DNA of 64,000 nucleotides from Streptomyces hygroscopicus. Lineage in GTDB: Bacteria; Actinomycetota; Actinomycetes; Streptomycetales; Streptomycetaceae. The notes beneath the pieces are model-generated. The model saw nothing but the letters and a program-made list of their open reading frames with translations. It made no database searches and had not been told where the DNA came from. The DNA is taken from positions 111,600-175,599 of the forward strand of contig NZ_LBMW01000012.1 in NCBI RefSeq assembly GCF_026168105.1. The letters are read 5' to 3'. Below are positions 52,136 through 60,790 of the stretch, piece by piece (the first letter of the stretch is position 1; the number at the start of each line of letters is the position of its first letter). The translations under genes were made by a program, and so were the position numbers.

Positions 52136-52603
52136 GTGAAGCTTGATTCGATGTACCAGGAAGTCATCCTGGACCACTACAAGAACCCCCACGGGCGTGG
52201 TCTGAGGGATGGCGACGCCGAGGTGCACCACGTCAATCCGACCTGCGGCGACGAGATCACGCTGCGTGTGAAGTACGACGGCACGACGATCAAGGACGTC
52301 TCGTACGAGGGCCAGGGCTGCTCCATCAGCCAGGCCTCGGCCTCCGTGCTGAACGAGCTCCTCGTCGGCAAGGAACTGGCCGAGGCGCAGAAGATCCAGG
52401 AGGCCTTCCTGGAGCTGATGCAGTCCAAGGGCCGGATCGAGCCCGACGACGCGATGGAGGAGATCCTGGAGGACGCGGTCGCGTTCGCCGGGGTGTCCAA
52501 GTACCCGGCGCGGGTGAAGTGCGCCCTCCTGAGCTGGATGGCGTGGAAGGACGCGACGGCCCAGGCGCTGGGCGGAGCCGACGCCGAAAGGAAGACGGCA
52601 TGA
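52136..52603 (+). CDS. sufU: Sulfur-transfer protein SufU
   Basis: A 155-residue zinc-dependent sulfur acceptor of SufS. The three cysteines and one aspartate of the family are in place: C37 and D39 in NPTCGDE, C62 in GQGCSIS and C129 in RVKCALLSW. GTG start at 52136; stop overlaps the next gene by four bases. Confidence 0.95.
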   Translation: MKLDSMYQEVILDHYKNPHGRGLRDGDAEVHHVNPTCGDEITLRVKYDGTTIKDVSYEGQGCSISQASASVLNELLVGKELAEAQKIQEAFLELMQSKGRIEPDDAMEEILEDAVAFAGVSKYPARVKCALLSWMAWKDATAQALGGADAERKTA

Positions 52604-52935
52604 GCGACACCGTGGAGATGAAGCCGGTCTCGGAGGAGGAGCTCCGCGAGGCCCTGATGGATGTCGTCGACCCCGAGCTGGGCATCGACGTCGTCAACCT
52701 GGGCCTGATCTACGGCATCCACATCGACGAGACGGCGAACATCGCCACCGTCGACATGACCCTGACCTCCGCGGCCTGCCCGCTGACGGACGTCATCGAG
52801 GACCAGGCCAAGTCCGCCACGGACGGCCTCGTCAACGAGTTGCGGATCAACTGGGTCTGGATGCCGCCGTGGGGCCCCGACAAGATCACGGACGACGGCC
52901 GTGAGCAGCTTCGGGCACTCGGCTTCAACGTCTGA
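52600..52935 (+). CDS. sufT: MIP18/SufT-like metal-sulfur cluster assembly factor
   Basis: A 111-residue DUF59 protein. DVVDPELGIDVVNLGLIYGI and the conserved cysteine in SAACPLTDVIED mark the family, which helps mature Fe-S proteins. It is the last gene of the operon, and start ATG at 52600 overlaps the sufU stop. A strong terminator follows. Confidence 0.93.
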   Translation: MSDTVEMKPVSEEELREALMDVVDPELGIDVVNLGLIYGIHIDETANIATVDMTLTSAACPLTDVIEDQAKSATDGLVNELRINWVWMPPWGPDKITDDGREQLRALGFNV

Positions 52936-52950
52936 GATCCACCGGCCGAA

Positions 52951-52985
52951 GAGAACGGCGACGCCCGACGGGCGTCGCCGTTCTC
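52951..52985 (+). terminator. Terminator of the suf operon
   Basis: A perfect 16-bp stem (52951-52966 with 52970-52985) closing a 3-base loop, 15 bases after the last suf stop codon. Confidence 0.88.
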
Positions 52986-53031
52986 GTGCTCTGCGCAGCC
53001 GCCTGCCGCGAGGGACGGAGGCCATGAATGT

Positions 53032-53065
53032 GTACGGCCGTACGCATCGATGCGTACACTCGTAC
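53032..53065. promoter_or_regulatory. Symmetric four-half-site operator before the SMR/TetR/dapD unit
   Basis: GTAC half-sites at 53032, 53040, 53054 and 53062 are symmetric about 53048.5. The inner pair forms a perfect 18-bp palindrome (GTACGCATC/GATGCGTAC, 53040-53057), and the outer left pair makes GTACGGCCGTAC. The last half-site ends two bases before the SMR start codon. It is a likely double operator for the TetR regulator encoded next in the unit. Confidence 0.7.
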
Positions 53066-53067
53066 AC

Positions 53068-53388
53068 ATGGAATACGCCTTCCTCGCCGGCGCCATCGGT
53101 GCCGAGGTCGTGGCCACGACCGCCATGAAGTACAGCGACGGCTTCAGCAGGGTCTGGCCCTCGCTGGTGACCCTTCTCGGTTACGTCGTCTCCTTCGTGC
53201 TGCTCGCCCAGGCTCTGAAGAGCATGTCGATCGGGACGGCCTATGCGATCTGGTCCGGAGTCGGCACGGCGACCGTCGCCGCGATCGGCCTGGTTCTCTT
53301 CGGGGAGGGGCTGGGGCTCGCCAAGATCGCGGGGATCGCGCTGATCGTCGGCGGGGTGGTGGTCCTGAACCTGGGAGGTGCGCACTGA
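53068..53388 (+). CDS. Small multidrug resistance (SMR/EmrE-like) efflux protein
   Basis: A 106-residue four-helix membrane protein. The essential membrane glutamate is E13 (AGAIGAEVVATTAMKYSDGF), followed by AYAIWSGVGTATVAAIGLVL and IAGIALIVGGVVVLNL. It exports cationic compounds by proton antiport or, in some subfamilies, guanidinium-type ions; the substrate is not clear. No ribosome site precedes the ATG, and the operator ends almost at the start codon, so a leaderless mRNA is possible. The stop overlaps the TetR start. Confidence 0.92.
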   Translation: MEYAFLAGAIGAEVVATTAMKYSDGFSRVWPSLVTLLGYVVSFVLLAQALKSMSIGTAYAIWSGVGTATVAAIGLVLFGEGLGLAKIAGIALIVGGVVVLNLGGAH

Positions 53389-54002
53389 TGCCCCGGCGTT
53401 ACGACCCCGAGCGACGGCAGCGGATCATCGACGCGGCGATCCGTGTCGTGGCGGACAAGGGCATCGGGGGACTGAGCCACCGCTCTGTCGCCGCCGAGGC
53501 CGATGTGCCGCTCGGCTCCACGACGTACCACTTCAAGACCCTCGACGAGCTGATGGTCGCCGCGCTGCGGCAGGCGAACGAGGGCTTCGCCAAGGTGCTC
53601 ACCGAGAGCGGCCTGCTGGAGGGCGCCGAGGACGATCTCGCCGGTGACCTGGCCCGGGTCATGGGGGAGTGGCTGGGCGGCGACCGGGCGGGCGTCGAGC
53701 TGGAGTACGAGCTGTATCTCGCAGCCCTGCGCCGCTCCGCGCTGCGCCCGGTCGCCGCCGAGTGGACCGAGGAGACGGCCGAGCGGCTGGCCCGTCGCAC
53801 CGACCCGGTCACCGCGCGGGCCCTCCTCGCACTGATGGACGGGATCTGTCTGCAGGTGCTGCTGACGGGCGCCGAGTACGACGAGGAGTACGCGCGGGAG
53901 GTGCTGGGACGGGTGATTCCCCGCCCCGCCCGACCGTCCCCTGAGACGACCCCGGCACCGGTTCGCCCACCCGGCCCAAGCCACGTTAGGTTTCCCCTAT
54001 GA
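53388..54002 (+). CDS. TetR-family regulator
   Basis: A 204-residue repressor with an N-terminal TetR HTH ([40 protein letters not shown]) and a helical ligand-binding domain. Its start overlaps the SMR stop (TGATG), so it probably controls the shared promoter through the four-half-site operator upstream. Its own stop overlaps the dapD start as ATGA, a very unusual coupling of a drug-efflux regulator to lysine biosynthesis. The tail is Pro-rich. Confidence 0.92.
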   Translation: MPRRYDPERRQRIIDAAIRVVADKGIGGLSHRSVAAEADVPLGSTTYHFKTLDELMVAALRQANEGFAKVLTESGLLEGAEDDLAGDLARVMGEWLGGDRAGVELEYELYLAALRRSALRPVAAEWTEETAERLARRTDPVTARALLALMDGICLQVLLTGAEYDEEYAREVLGRVIPRPARPSPETTPAPVRPPGPSHVRFPL

Positions 54003-54988
54003 CCGACACGACTGCTCCCCGTACCACCGGTGCCGTGGCCGCCGGCCTCGCCACCATCGCCGCCGACGGCACCGTTCTCGACACCTGGTTCCCCGCGCCC
54101 GGACTGTCCGCCGAGCCGGGCCCGTCCGGCACGGAGCGGCTGTCCGCCGAGCGTGCCGTGGAACTGCTCGGTGCAGGCGCCGCGAAGGCCGTGGGCCCGG
54201 ACGCCCGCCGGGGCGTCGAGGTGGTCGCGGTCCGCACGGTCATCGCCTCGCTCGAGGAGAAGCCGATCGACGCGCATGACGTCTATCTGCGTCTGCACCT
54301 GCTCTCGCACCGTCTGGTCAAGCCGCACGACCAGAGCCTGGAGGGCATGTTCGGCTTCCTCGCCAACGTCGCCTGGACCTCGCTGGGCCCGGTCGCCGTC
54401 GACGACATCGAGAAGGTGCGCCTGAACGCCCGCGCCGAGGGCCTGCACCTCCAGGTGACCTCCATCGACAAGTTCCCGCGCATGACGGACTACGTCGCGC
54501 CGAAGGGCGTCCGTATCGCCGACGCAGACCGGGTCCGCCTGGGTGCCCACCTCGCCGAGGGCACCACGGTCATGCACGAGGGCTTCGTGAACTTCAACGC
54601 CGGCACGCTCGGTACGTCCATGGTCGAGGGCCGTATCTCCGCGGGCGTCGTGGTCGGCGACGGTTCGGACATCGGCGGCGGGGCCTCCACGATGGGCACG
54701 CTCTCCGGCGGTGGCAACGTGATCATCTCCATCGGCGAGCGCTGCCTGATCGGCGCCGAGGCGGGCGTCGGCATCGCCCTCGGCGACGAGTGCGTCGTCG
54801 AGGCCGGTCTGTACGTCACCGCCGGCACCCGGGTCACCATGCCCGACGGCCAGATCGTCAAGGCCCGCGAACTCTCCGGCGCCTCCAACATCCTCTTCCG
54901 CCGCAACTCGGTCACCGGCGCGGTCGAGGCCCGCCCGAACAACGCGGTGTGGGGCGGCCTGAACGAGATCCTGCACAGCCACAACTGA
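53999..54988 (+). CDS. dapD: Tetrahydrodipicolinate N-succinyltransferase
   Basis: A 329-residue enzyme of the lysine and diaminopimelate pathway that succinylates tetrahydrodipicolinate with succinyl-CoA. It is the actinobacterial long form, with an N-terminal domain and a left-handed beta-helix (hexapeptide-like [40 protein letters not shown]). The ATG overlaps the TetR stop, so part of its expression probably comes from the SMR/TetR promoter; a separate promoter inside tetR is possible. A hairpin follows about 90 bases downstream. Confidence 0.95.
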   Translation: MTDTTAPRTTGAVAAGLATIAADGTVLDTWFPAPGLSAEPGPSGTERLSAERAVELLGAGAAKAVGPDARRGVEVVAVRTVIASLEEKPIDAHDVYLRLHLLSHRLVKPHDQSLEGMFGFLANVAWTSLGPVAVDDIEKVRLNARAEGLHLQVTSIDKFPRMTDYVAPKGVRIADADRVRLGAHLAEGTTVMHEGFVNFNAGTLGTSMVEGRISAGVVVGDGSDIGGGASTMGTLSGGGNVIISIGERCLIGAEAGVGIALGDECVVEAGLYVTAGTRVTMPDGQIVKARELSGASNILFRRNSVTGAVEARPNNAVWGGLNEILHSHN

Positions 54989-55079
54989 CCCGCGGCGGCC
55001 GTGCCCTGCGGCCGCCTGACCGATCAACGCTCTGACCTGCTGCTGAGCTGTCGGCAGTCGTCGGTGTCGGTCATCGTCG

Positions 55080-55119
55080 AGCGCCCTTCCACGGCCCCGA
55101 GAGGGCCCGGAAGGGCGCT
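55080..55119 (+). terminator. Terminator after dapD
   Basis: AGCGCCCTTCC (55080-55090) pairs perfectly with 55109-55119, and a smaller GGCCC/GGGCC stem forms inside the loop. It is followed by TTTCG. Confidence 0.8.
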
Positions 55120-55217
55120 TTCGTTTCCGACCCCGAGCCTTCACAGCATGATCGCGTCGATCGCGGGTAGGCGCTCTGCGTATCGGGGGCGGGTTCCTGC
55201 AGCAAGGGACGGGCTCC

Positions 55218-55625
55218 ATGACTGAGATCCCATCAGAGGTCTTCGAGACTGTGGCGAGGGATGCCCTCCACGAACTGGCCACGGCTCCCAATTGCAAGGC
55301 GTTGGGGGCTCTGGCCGGGTGTGATGTGCTGATCCCGGCGGTGAGCGGTATCTGCTACACCAGTGGTCGCAGTGGGTTCGTGCGGTTTGTGCTGCCGGTG
55401 GTCGAAAGCGTGAACTCTGCCCCGGCGGTCATGGTGTTCACGTCCGAGGAGCGGCTGTTCAGGGCCTTCCCTTATGTGCCCTGCTACCGGCCGGTCACAT
55501 TGCGGCAGTTGGCCGCTCATTGGCCGACCGACGAAGTGGTTCTGGTCATCGATGCCGGGGACGAGGACTCACTGACGCTGTCTGCACACGAGGCACAGTG
55601 GTTTCTCGCACGCTGCCTCGTTTGA
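55218..55625 (+). CDS. SseB N-terminal-domain-like protein
   Basis: A 135-residue single-domain protein. ICYTSGRSGFVRFVLPVVES, PAVMVFTSEERLFRAF and EVVLVIDAGDEDSLTLSAHE follow the pattern of SseB-family N-terminal domains found in many Streptomyces small proteins. No catalytic residues or signal peptide are evident. It stands alone, converging on the HAD-like gene. Family assignment is by pattern only. Confidence 0.6.
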   Translation: MTEIPSEVFETVARDALHELATAPNCKALGALAGCDVLIPAVSGICYTSGRSGFVRFVLPVVESVNSAPAVMVFTSEERLFRAFPYVPCYRPVTLRQLAAHWPTDEVVLVIDAGDEDSLTLSAHEAQWFLARCLV

Positions 55626-55736
55626 CGCGCAGCCATCGGCCTCTCGGTCACCCCGGACAACCGGTCCCAGGGCTCCGGCGGTTAGCGGCCGGGCCGTGTG
55701 GGCCCGCACGAGCGGGCACACGCAGTCGCCCGGTAC

Positions 55737-56240
55737 CTATGGTGTGAGCGTCGCCGTGAACTCCGCCAGTGCCGCGAAATCCTCCTCCCGCAGTCCGACC
55801 CGTGGGTCGACGTGGTGCAGGAGGGCCGGGCCCGGGTGGTGGGCGGTGACGTACGCCTCGTCCGCGAGGCTCTGCTCGTCGTCCACCCAGGCGAAGGGGC
55901 GGCCGTGGGCGTGCGCCACGATCGCCTCGGTCTTCCAGTGCACGCCGTCGGGGCGCAGCGCGAACAGACCGGGCCCGAAGTCGACGTACGGAAGCTCCGG
56001 GAGCCCGATCACCGGGCCGATCCAGCGGTTCGCCGCGTCCATCCATGTGCTGGCCCAGCACAGCTCGTAGCCCAGCTGAAGCAGCGCCTCACCGTGCCCC
56101 GGGTGGAGCCAGACCCGCAGAGGCCGTCCGGGGTGCAGGGCCACCCGGATCGTCGTGTACCCCTCGGGGCGGCGCTCAGGCCCGGCGGCCCACGGATTGA
56201 GAGGGCCGTCGACGTCGAGGTACAGCAACGGTCGGCTCAC
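55737..56240 (-). CDS. HAD-like domain protein
   Basis: A 167-residue protein with an N-terminal HAD motif (YLDVDGPLNPW; the two aspartates are in the right place), a mid-protein CWASTWMDAAN that fits motif II position, and AWVDDEQS as motif IV. It resembles the small HAD domains (HAD_SAK type) found alone in actinobacteria. It would act on phosphate esters or be structural; the substrate is unknown. GTG start at 56240. Confidence 0.72.
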   Translation of the reverse strand: MSRPLLYLDVDGPLNPWAAGPERRPEGYTTIRVALHPGRPLRVWLHPGHGEALLQLGYELCWASTWMDAANRWIGPVIGLPELPYVDFGPGLFALRPDGVHWKTEAIVAHAHGRPFAWVDDEQSLADEAYVTAHHPGPALLHHVDPRVGLREEDFAALAEFTATLTP

Positions 56241-56307
56241 TCCGTCAACGTACGACAGCGGGATGGTGGCGGGCGAAGGGGCTCCGTACCTGCGCGACCG
56301 ACCCTGC

Positions 56308-57213
56308 TCACTTCCCGCCGGTCAGCTCCTGGTGGGCAGAGAGCAGTGCGTCGACCGTCTCCCGGTCCGCGGGCCGCAGCGGCGGGCGGACCGGGCCGGC
56401 GGGCAGGCCGAGCCGGCCGAGCACTCCCTTCACCGTGACGGTGCCCGGCAGGGCCGAGGCCATCATCAACTCGACCAGCGGCACGACCCATTGCTGAAGA
56501 CGCGCCGCCTGGGCCGTCTCGCCCGCGTCGAACGCGTCCAGAACCGCGCGGAACTGACGCGGCGCCACATTGGCCACCGTGCTCACATATCCCGCGCCGC
56601 CGACCGCGTACAGCGCGAGCACCTGCTCGTCGCAGCCCGCGTAGTACGCCAACTCCGTTCTTCCCAGCACCTTCTGGGTGCCGAGGAGGTCGTACGCGCA
56701 GTCCTTGACCGCCACGATCCGCGGATGCTCCGCGAGCCGGATCATCGTTCCGGGCTCGATACGGGTGCCCGTGCGGCCCGGGATGTCGTACAGCACGAGC
56801 GGGAGCCCGGAGGCGTCGGCGATCTCGCGGAAGTGTGCCTCGACCGCCTCCTGCGGAGGCCGGCTGTAGTACGGCGTGACCACCAACAGCCCGTCCGCGC
56901 CCGCCTTTTCTGCTGCCAGTGCCAGTTCCACCGTGTGCCGCGTGTCCGCGGTGCCCACACCCGCGACGATCGTCGCCCGTGCGCCGACCGCCTCGCGCAC
57001 CGCCCGCACCAGCGCGGCCTTCTCGGCGTCGGTCGTGGTCGGCGACTCGCCCGTGGTGCCGGACAGCACCAGGCCGTCGCAGCCCTCGGCCACGAGATGG
57101 TCTGCGAGCCGCTGCGCCCCGTCGAGGTCGAGCGTGCCCGTCTCGGTGAAGGGCGTGATCATCGCGCACAGGGCGCGGCCGAAGGGAGGGGAGGGGAGGG
57201 CCGTTGTCGTCAT
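56308..57213 (-). CDS. dapA: 4-hydroxy-tetrahydrodipicolinate synthase (DapA family)
   Basis: A 301-residue TIM-barrel Schiff-base lyase that condenses pyruvate with aspartate semialdehyde in lysine biosynthesis. It has LSGTTGESPTTTDAEK, the substrate tyrosine Y142 in LYDIPGRTGTR and the Schiff-base lysine K170 in IVAVKDCAYDL. Other members of this superfamily act on different oxo acids, but the motifs here fit DapA well. Start ATG at 57213 has a weak ribosome site. It is divergent from an ArsR-like gene. Confidence 0.85.
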   Translation of the reverse strand: MTTTALPSPPFGRALCAMITPFTETGTLDLDGAQRLADHLVAEGCDGLVLSGTTGESPTTTDAEKAALVRAVREAVGARATIVAGVGTADTRHTVELALAAEKAGADGLLVVTPYYSRPPQEAVEAHFREIADASGLPLVLYDIPGRTGTRIEPGTMIRLAEHPRIVAVKDCAYDLLGTQKVLGRTELAYYAGCDEQVLALYAVGGAGYVSTVANVAPRQFRAVLDAFDAGETAQAARLQQWVVPLVELMMASALPGTVTVKGVLGRLGLPAGPVRPPLRPADRETVDALLSAHQELTGGK

Positions 57214-57314
57214 GGGAGTAGTTTCGGCAGGGCGATCGTGAAGCTCCACTTAATTCTTCTACAGGGTATTGATAAGAGCTGCTGTTGGGTGGTTGTGTCC
57301 GGCACCGACAACTC

Positions 57315-57339
57315 TGTCCTCCTGGACAAAAAATATTTT
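57315..57339. promoter_or_regulatory. Inverted repeat and AT-rich block before the ArsR gene
   Basis: TGTCC-TCCT-GGACA (57315-57328) is followed at once by AAAATATTTT (57330-57339). The twelve consecutive A/T bases are exceptional in this GC-rich sequence. The position, 19 bases before the ArsR start, suggests promoter/operator function. Confidence 0.5.
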
Positions 57340-57357
57340 CGGTGAGAGCCTGAAGCC

Positions 57358-58020
57358 ATGTTGGACGTCACCGTGATCGAGGACCCCGAGGCCGCAGCCG
57401 TCTCGCTGGACCCCGTGCGGGCCCGGCTGCTCGCCGAGCTGGCGGACGGGCCCGCGTCGGCCGCCATGCTGGCCGGCAGGGTCGGGCTGCCCCGGCAGAA
57501 GGTGAACTACCACCTGAAGGCCCTGGAGCGGCACGGTCTGGTCGAGCTGGCCGGCGAGCGCCGCAAGGGCAATGTCACCGAGCGGCTCATGCGAGCCACC
57601 GCCGCGTCGTACGTCATCAGCCCGCTGGCGCTCGCCTCCGTGCAGCCCGACCCGGACCGCTTCCGCGACCAGCTCTCGGCTCGCTGGCTGCTCGCCCTCG
57701 GCGCCCGGCTGGTACGGGACGTCGGCTCCCTGATCACCGGCGCCGCGAAGGCCCGCAAACGGCTCGCGACGTACGCGCTCGACGGTGAGGTGCGCTTCGC
57801 CTCGGCCGCCGACCGTGCCGCGTTCATCGAGGAGCTGACGGCGGGCGTCAGCGCCCTCATACGCAAGTACGACGCCCCGGACGCCGAGGGCGGCCGGGAC
57901 CACCGGATCGTCGTCGCCGTACACCCCACGGTGAAGCCGGAGGCAGCGGATTCCGCGCCCGTGCCGGAGGCGGCGGAGCCCGGGCCCGCGGCGCCGCCGG
58001 CCGCCGAACTCACCGACTGA
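57358..58020 (+). CDS. ArsR-type helix-turn-helix regulator
   Basis: A 220-residue regulator with an N-terminal winged HTH (ARLLAELADGPASAAMLAGR, VNYHLKALERHGLVELAGER) and a longer C-terminal part ending in a Pro/Ala/Glu-rich tail. There are no clustered cysteines for metal sensing. It precedes an AHSA1-like gene by 29 bases, a frequent pairing in actinobacteria, and probably regulates its own operon. Confidence 0.88.
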   Translation: MLDVTVIEDPEAAAVSLDPVRARLLAELADGPASAAMLAGRVGLPRQKVNYHLKALERHGLVELAGERRKGNVTERLMRATAASYVISPLALASVQPDPDRFRDQLSARWLLALGARLVRDVGSLITGAAKARKRLATYALDGEVRFASAADRAAFIEELTAGVSALIRKYDAPDAEGGRDHRIVVAVHPTVKPEAADSAPVPEAAEPGPAAPPAAELTD

Positions 58021-58049
58021 CCCGCTCATCTCACGCGCAGGAGCCCACC

Positions 58050-58784
58050 ATGTCCAAGGAATTCGAGATCGCCCGCGAGTTTGAGGTCGAGGCCACCCCC
58101 GAGGAGGTGTGGGAGGCCATCACCACCGGCACCGGTGGCTGGCTGTGGCCGATGGACGCGCCCGAGCCGCGGGTGGGCGGCAGCGGTCCCTTCGGATCCA
58201 GGGTCATCGCCTGGGACCCGCCCCACCGCTACACCAACCGCGTCGCGGACGTCGAAGGCATCTCCCAGCAGACCCTCAACCAGCTCGACCACACCATCGA
58301 GCCGCGCGAAGGCGGCCGGCACGCCTGGGTGCGGTACGTGCACAGCGGCATCTTCGTCGACGACTGGGACAACCAGTACGACGGGGCCGACAAGCACACC
58401 GACTTCTACCTCCACACCCTGCGCGAGTACCTGACCCACTTCGCGCCCCGCCCGGTCTCCTTCGCGACCCTGAACGGTCCCGAGGCGTCCACGGCGGCCG
58501 ACGCCTTCACCGCCGTCGGGCGGGCACTGGACCTCGGGGAGGGCATCGCCGTGGGCACCACCGTCGAGGTACGGGGACCGGGGCGTGGTCTGTTCGACGC
58601 CGTGGTCGACTACCACAACCCCTACTTCATCGGGCTGCGCACCGACAACGCGCTCATCCGCTTCTTCGGCCGCAACCACTGGGGTGCGCCGGTCGGCATC
58701 AGCGTGCACGACTTCGCACCCGGCGCCGACGCGAAGGCGAACGAGGCCGCCTGGCAGGGCTGGCTGACCGAGGTGTTCGCCTGA
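58050..58784 (+). CDS. AHSA1/SRPBCC-domain protein
   Basis: A 244-residue START-like protein. The N-terminal FEIAREFEVEATPEEVWEAI is the typical first strand and helix of the SRPBCC/AHSA1 fold; a second similar region fills the C-terminal half. Such proteins bind hydrophobic ligands, but function varies and no partner other than the ArsR regulator is apparent. Confidence 0.85.
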   Translation: MSKEFEIAREFEVEATPEEVWEAITTGTGGWLWPMDAPEPRVGGSGPFGSRVIAWDPPHRYTNRVADVEGISQQTLNQLDHTIEPREGGRHAWVRYVHSGIFVDDWDNQYDGADKHTDFYLHTLREYLTHFAPRPVSFATLNGPEASTAADAFTAVGRALDLGEGIAVGTTVEVRGPGRGLFDAVVDYHNPYFIGLRTDNALIRFFGRNHWGAPVGISVHDFAPGADAKANEAAWQGWLTEVFA

Positions 58785-58788
58785 CCCG

Positions 58789-58855
58789 CGTGTCCGCGCT
58801 GCCTGCGCGGACACGGGACGAGCCCGGCCCCCCGGACGACGGGGCCGGGCTCGTC
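58789..58855. terminator. Two tandem hairpins between convergent genes
   Basis: A first 11-bp stem (58789-58799 with 58805-58815) is followed by a perfect 15-bp stem (58817-58831 with 58841-58855). They lie between the AHSA1 gene and the nuclease gene, which converge, so they probably terminate both. Confidence 0.85.
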
Positions 58856-58882
58856 GGCACAGGAGGCCGGAGCCGCGCAGGG

Positions 58883-60709
58883 CTACGGCCGGAACCGCAG
58901 CACCTGCGGGTCGTGGTCGCTGATCTGGTCGTGGAACTCCGAGTTGATGTGCACGCTGTCGTAGTCGAGGTCGCAGCCGCGGCGGATGGACGGGCCGACC
59001 AGGATCTGGTCCAGGACCTGCTCGTTGCCCTGGTAGTCGTACGTGTAGCGCTCACTCTTCGGCAGCGACTTGATCGCAGACCACAGCTCGCCGTCACCCT
59101 GGAGGATCTTCGCGGTGTCGGAGAACTCGAAGTCGTTCATGTCGCCGAGCGCGATGACCTCGGCGTTCTTCTGCGTGTCGAGGATGTTCTTGACGAAGGC
59201 GTGCACCTCGGTCGCCTGGAGGTGACGCTGGGTCTCCGAGCTGCGCGTCGGCGGCTGGTACTGGGCGTGCAGCGACTGGTCGCCGCCCTTGGAGTTCAGG
59301 TGGTTGGCGATCAGGAAGACCGTCCTGCCCCGGAAGACGAACTCGCCGACGAGCGGCTTGCGGCTGCTCTTCCAGGCGTCGCCGGCCGGGTCGATACGGC
59401 CGGGGGAGACCGTCAGCTGCGCCTTGCCGTGGACCTTGGTGACACCGACCGCGGTCGTGGAGTCGCCGCCCGGGCGGTCGGTGAAGGAGACCCGCTGCGG
59501 GTTGAAGAGGAACACCTGGCGGATGTTGCCGCCCGGCTCGCCGCCGTCCTGGTCGTTGACCGGGTTGATCGAGCGCCACCCGTACTTCGGGCCGCCCGCC
59601 GCGACGATCGCGTCGATCAGCTTGTTCACCGTCTGGCTCGCGTCGACCGTGCCGTCGTCCGTGGCGCCGTTGTTGTCCTGGATCTCCTCCAGGGACACGA
59701 TGTCGGGCGACTGGAGGTTGTGCACGATCGCGGAGGCGTGGGCGGCGAAGGTGCCGTCCGACGGGTCCAGGTTCTGCACGTTGTACGTCGCCACGGCCAG
59801 CTCGCCGCGCGCCTGCTTGCGCGTGGTCTCCCGCTGCAGACCGCCGCTCTTGAGGGTGCCGAGCTGACCTGCGACGAGGGTGTAGCCGCCGAACTGGTTG
59901 TAGTCCAGTGGCCCCGTGGTGGTGCCGGTGAGCGTGTCGCCGACGTTCGCGGCCGGGAAGCTTGAGGTCGGGCCGAGCGACTGGACCTGCAGACGGCCGG
60001 TGTTCTGGGAGGTGTACGAGCCGTAGACCGTGCCGCCGCGGCGGTTGGCGTGCTCGTGCGGCTTCACCGTGACCCACAGCTCGCTGTACGGGTCGGTGGC
60101 GGTGACCACGCGGGCGTCGGCGATCCGGACGTTCATGCCCTCCAGGGACTCGTAGTAGTCGAGGGCGTACTTGGAGGGCTCCAGGGTGCGGCCGTTGATC
60201 GAGCCGTTCGCGGTCGTGTCACCCGCCGGGGTGTACTGCGCGGGCACCGACTTCGCGTCGATGACGACAGGCGCCGGGACGGCGTTGCCGCTGGAGAGCA
60301 CCGTCACCGTCGGCTTGGTGATCTCGGTGACCGACTGGTTGCCGGACGAGGTGCCGCCGGGCACGAACTCCGAGACCGTGCCGGTCACCGTGACCGAGTC
60401 GCCGACGGCGACCTTCGGGGTGGAGCCGGTGAAGACGAAGATGCCCTCACTGGTGGCCGGGTTGTCGTCCGGGTTCGGGTCCTGGATCCAGAATCCTCTC
60501 GACGAGCCGTAGGTCCGCACGCCCGTGACGATTCCGGCCACGTCCGTGACCTTCTGGCCCGCGAGCGGGGATATACGGGTGGTGCCCTGGATGTCGTGGA
60601 TGCGCACGGTGTCCGCGCGTGCCGGAGTGGTGACCACCACACCGGACGCGGTGGAGCAGACGGCGGCGACGGTGAGCGCGGCGAGGCGCGCGGAAGACTT
60701 GCTCGGCAA
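58883..60709 (-). CDS. Secreted endonuclease/exonuclease/phosphatase-family protein
   Basis: A 608-residue exported protein. Signal peptide SKSSARLAALTVAAVCSTAS with cleavage after PARA near residue 32. An N-terminal OB-fold-like domain (VTDVAGIVTGVRTYGSSRGF) precedes the EEP nuclease domain (LAVATYNVQNLDPSD, VSLEEIQDNNG, LIANHLNSKGGD, ALGDMNDFEFS, SDHDPQVLRF). This is the ExeM/NucH-like architecture. It is probably an extracellular nuclease releasing phosphate from DNA or RNA. The start is taken as TTG at 60709 because GGAGGG lies six bases upstream and the signal peptide begins there; the frame extends further upstream without a signal sequence. Confidence 0.88.
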   Translation of the reverse strand: MPSKSSARLAALTVAAVCSTASGVVVTTPARADTVRIHDIQGTTRISPLAGQKVTDVAGIVTGVRTYGSSRGFWIQDPNPDDNPATSEGIFVFTGSTPKVAVGDSVTVTGTVSEFVPGGTSSGNQSVTEITKPTVTVLSSGNAVPAPVVIDAKSVPAQYTPAGDTTANGSINGRTLEPSKYALDYYESLEGMNVRIADARVVTATDPYSELWVTVKPHEHANRRGGTVYGSYTSQNTGRLQVQSLGPTSSFPAANVGDTLTGTTTGPLDYNQFGGYTLVAGQLGTLKSGGLQRETTRKQARGELAVATYNVQNLDPSDGTFAAHASAIVHNLQSPDIVSLEEIQDNNGATDDGTVDASQTVNKLIDAIVAAGGPKYGWRSINPVNDQDGGEPGGNIRQVFLFNPQRVSFTDRPGGDSTTAVGVTKVHGKAQLTVSPGRIDPAGDAWKSSRKPLVGEFVFRGRTVFLIANHLNSKGGDQSLHAQYQPPTRSSETQRHLQATEVHAFVKNILDTQKNAEVIALGDMNDFEFSDTAKILQGDGELWSAIKSLPKSERYTYDYQGNEQVLDQILVGPSIRRGCDLDYDSVHINSEFHDQISDHDPQVLRFRP

Positions 60710-60790
60710 CGGAATCCCTCCGGGGACATACGTGGGCGCCGGGACGAGGGTGGAGCGTGGCACGTGGGTCGCGACCGGCGGAGCGGTGGC

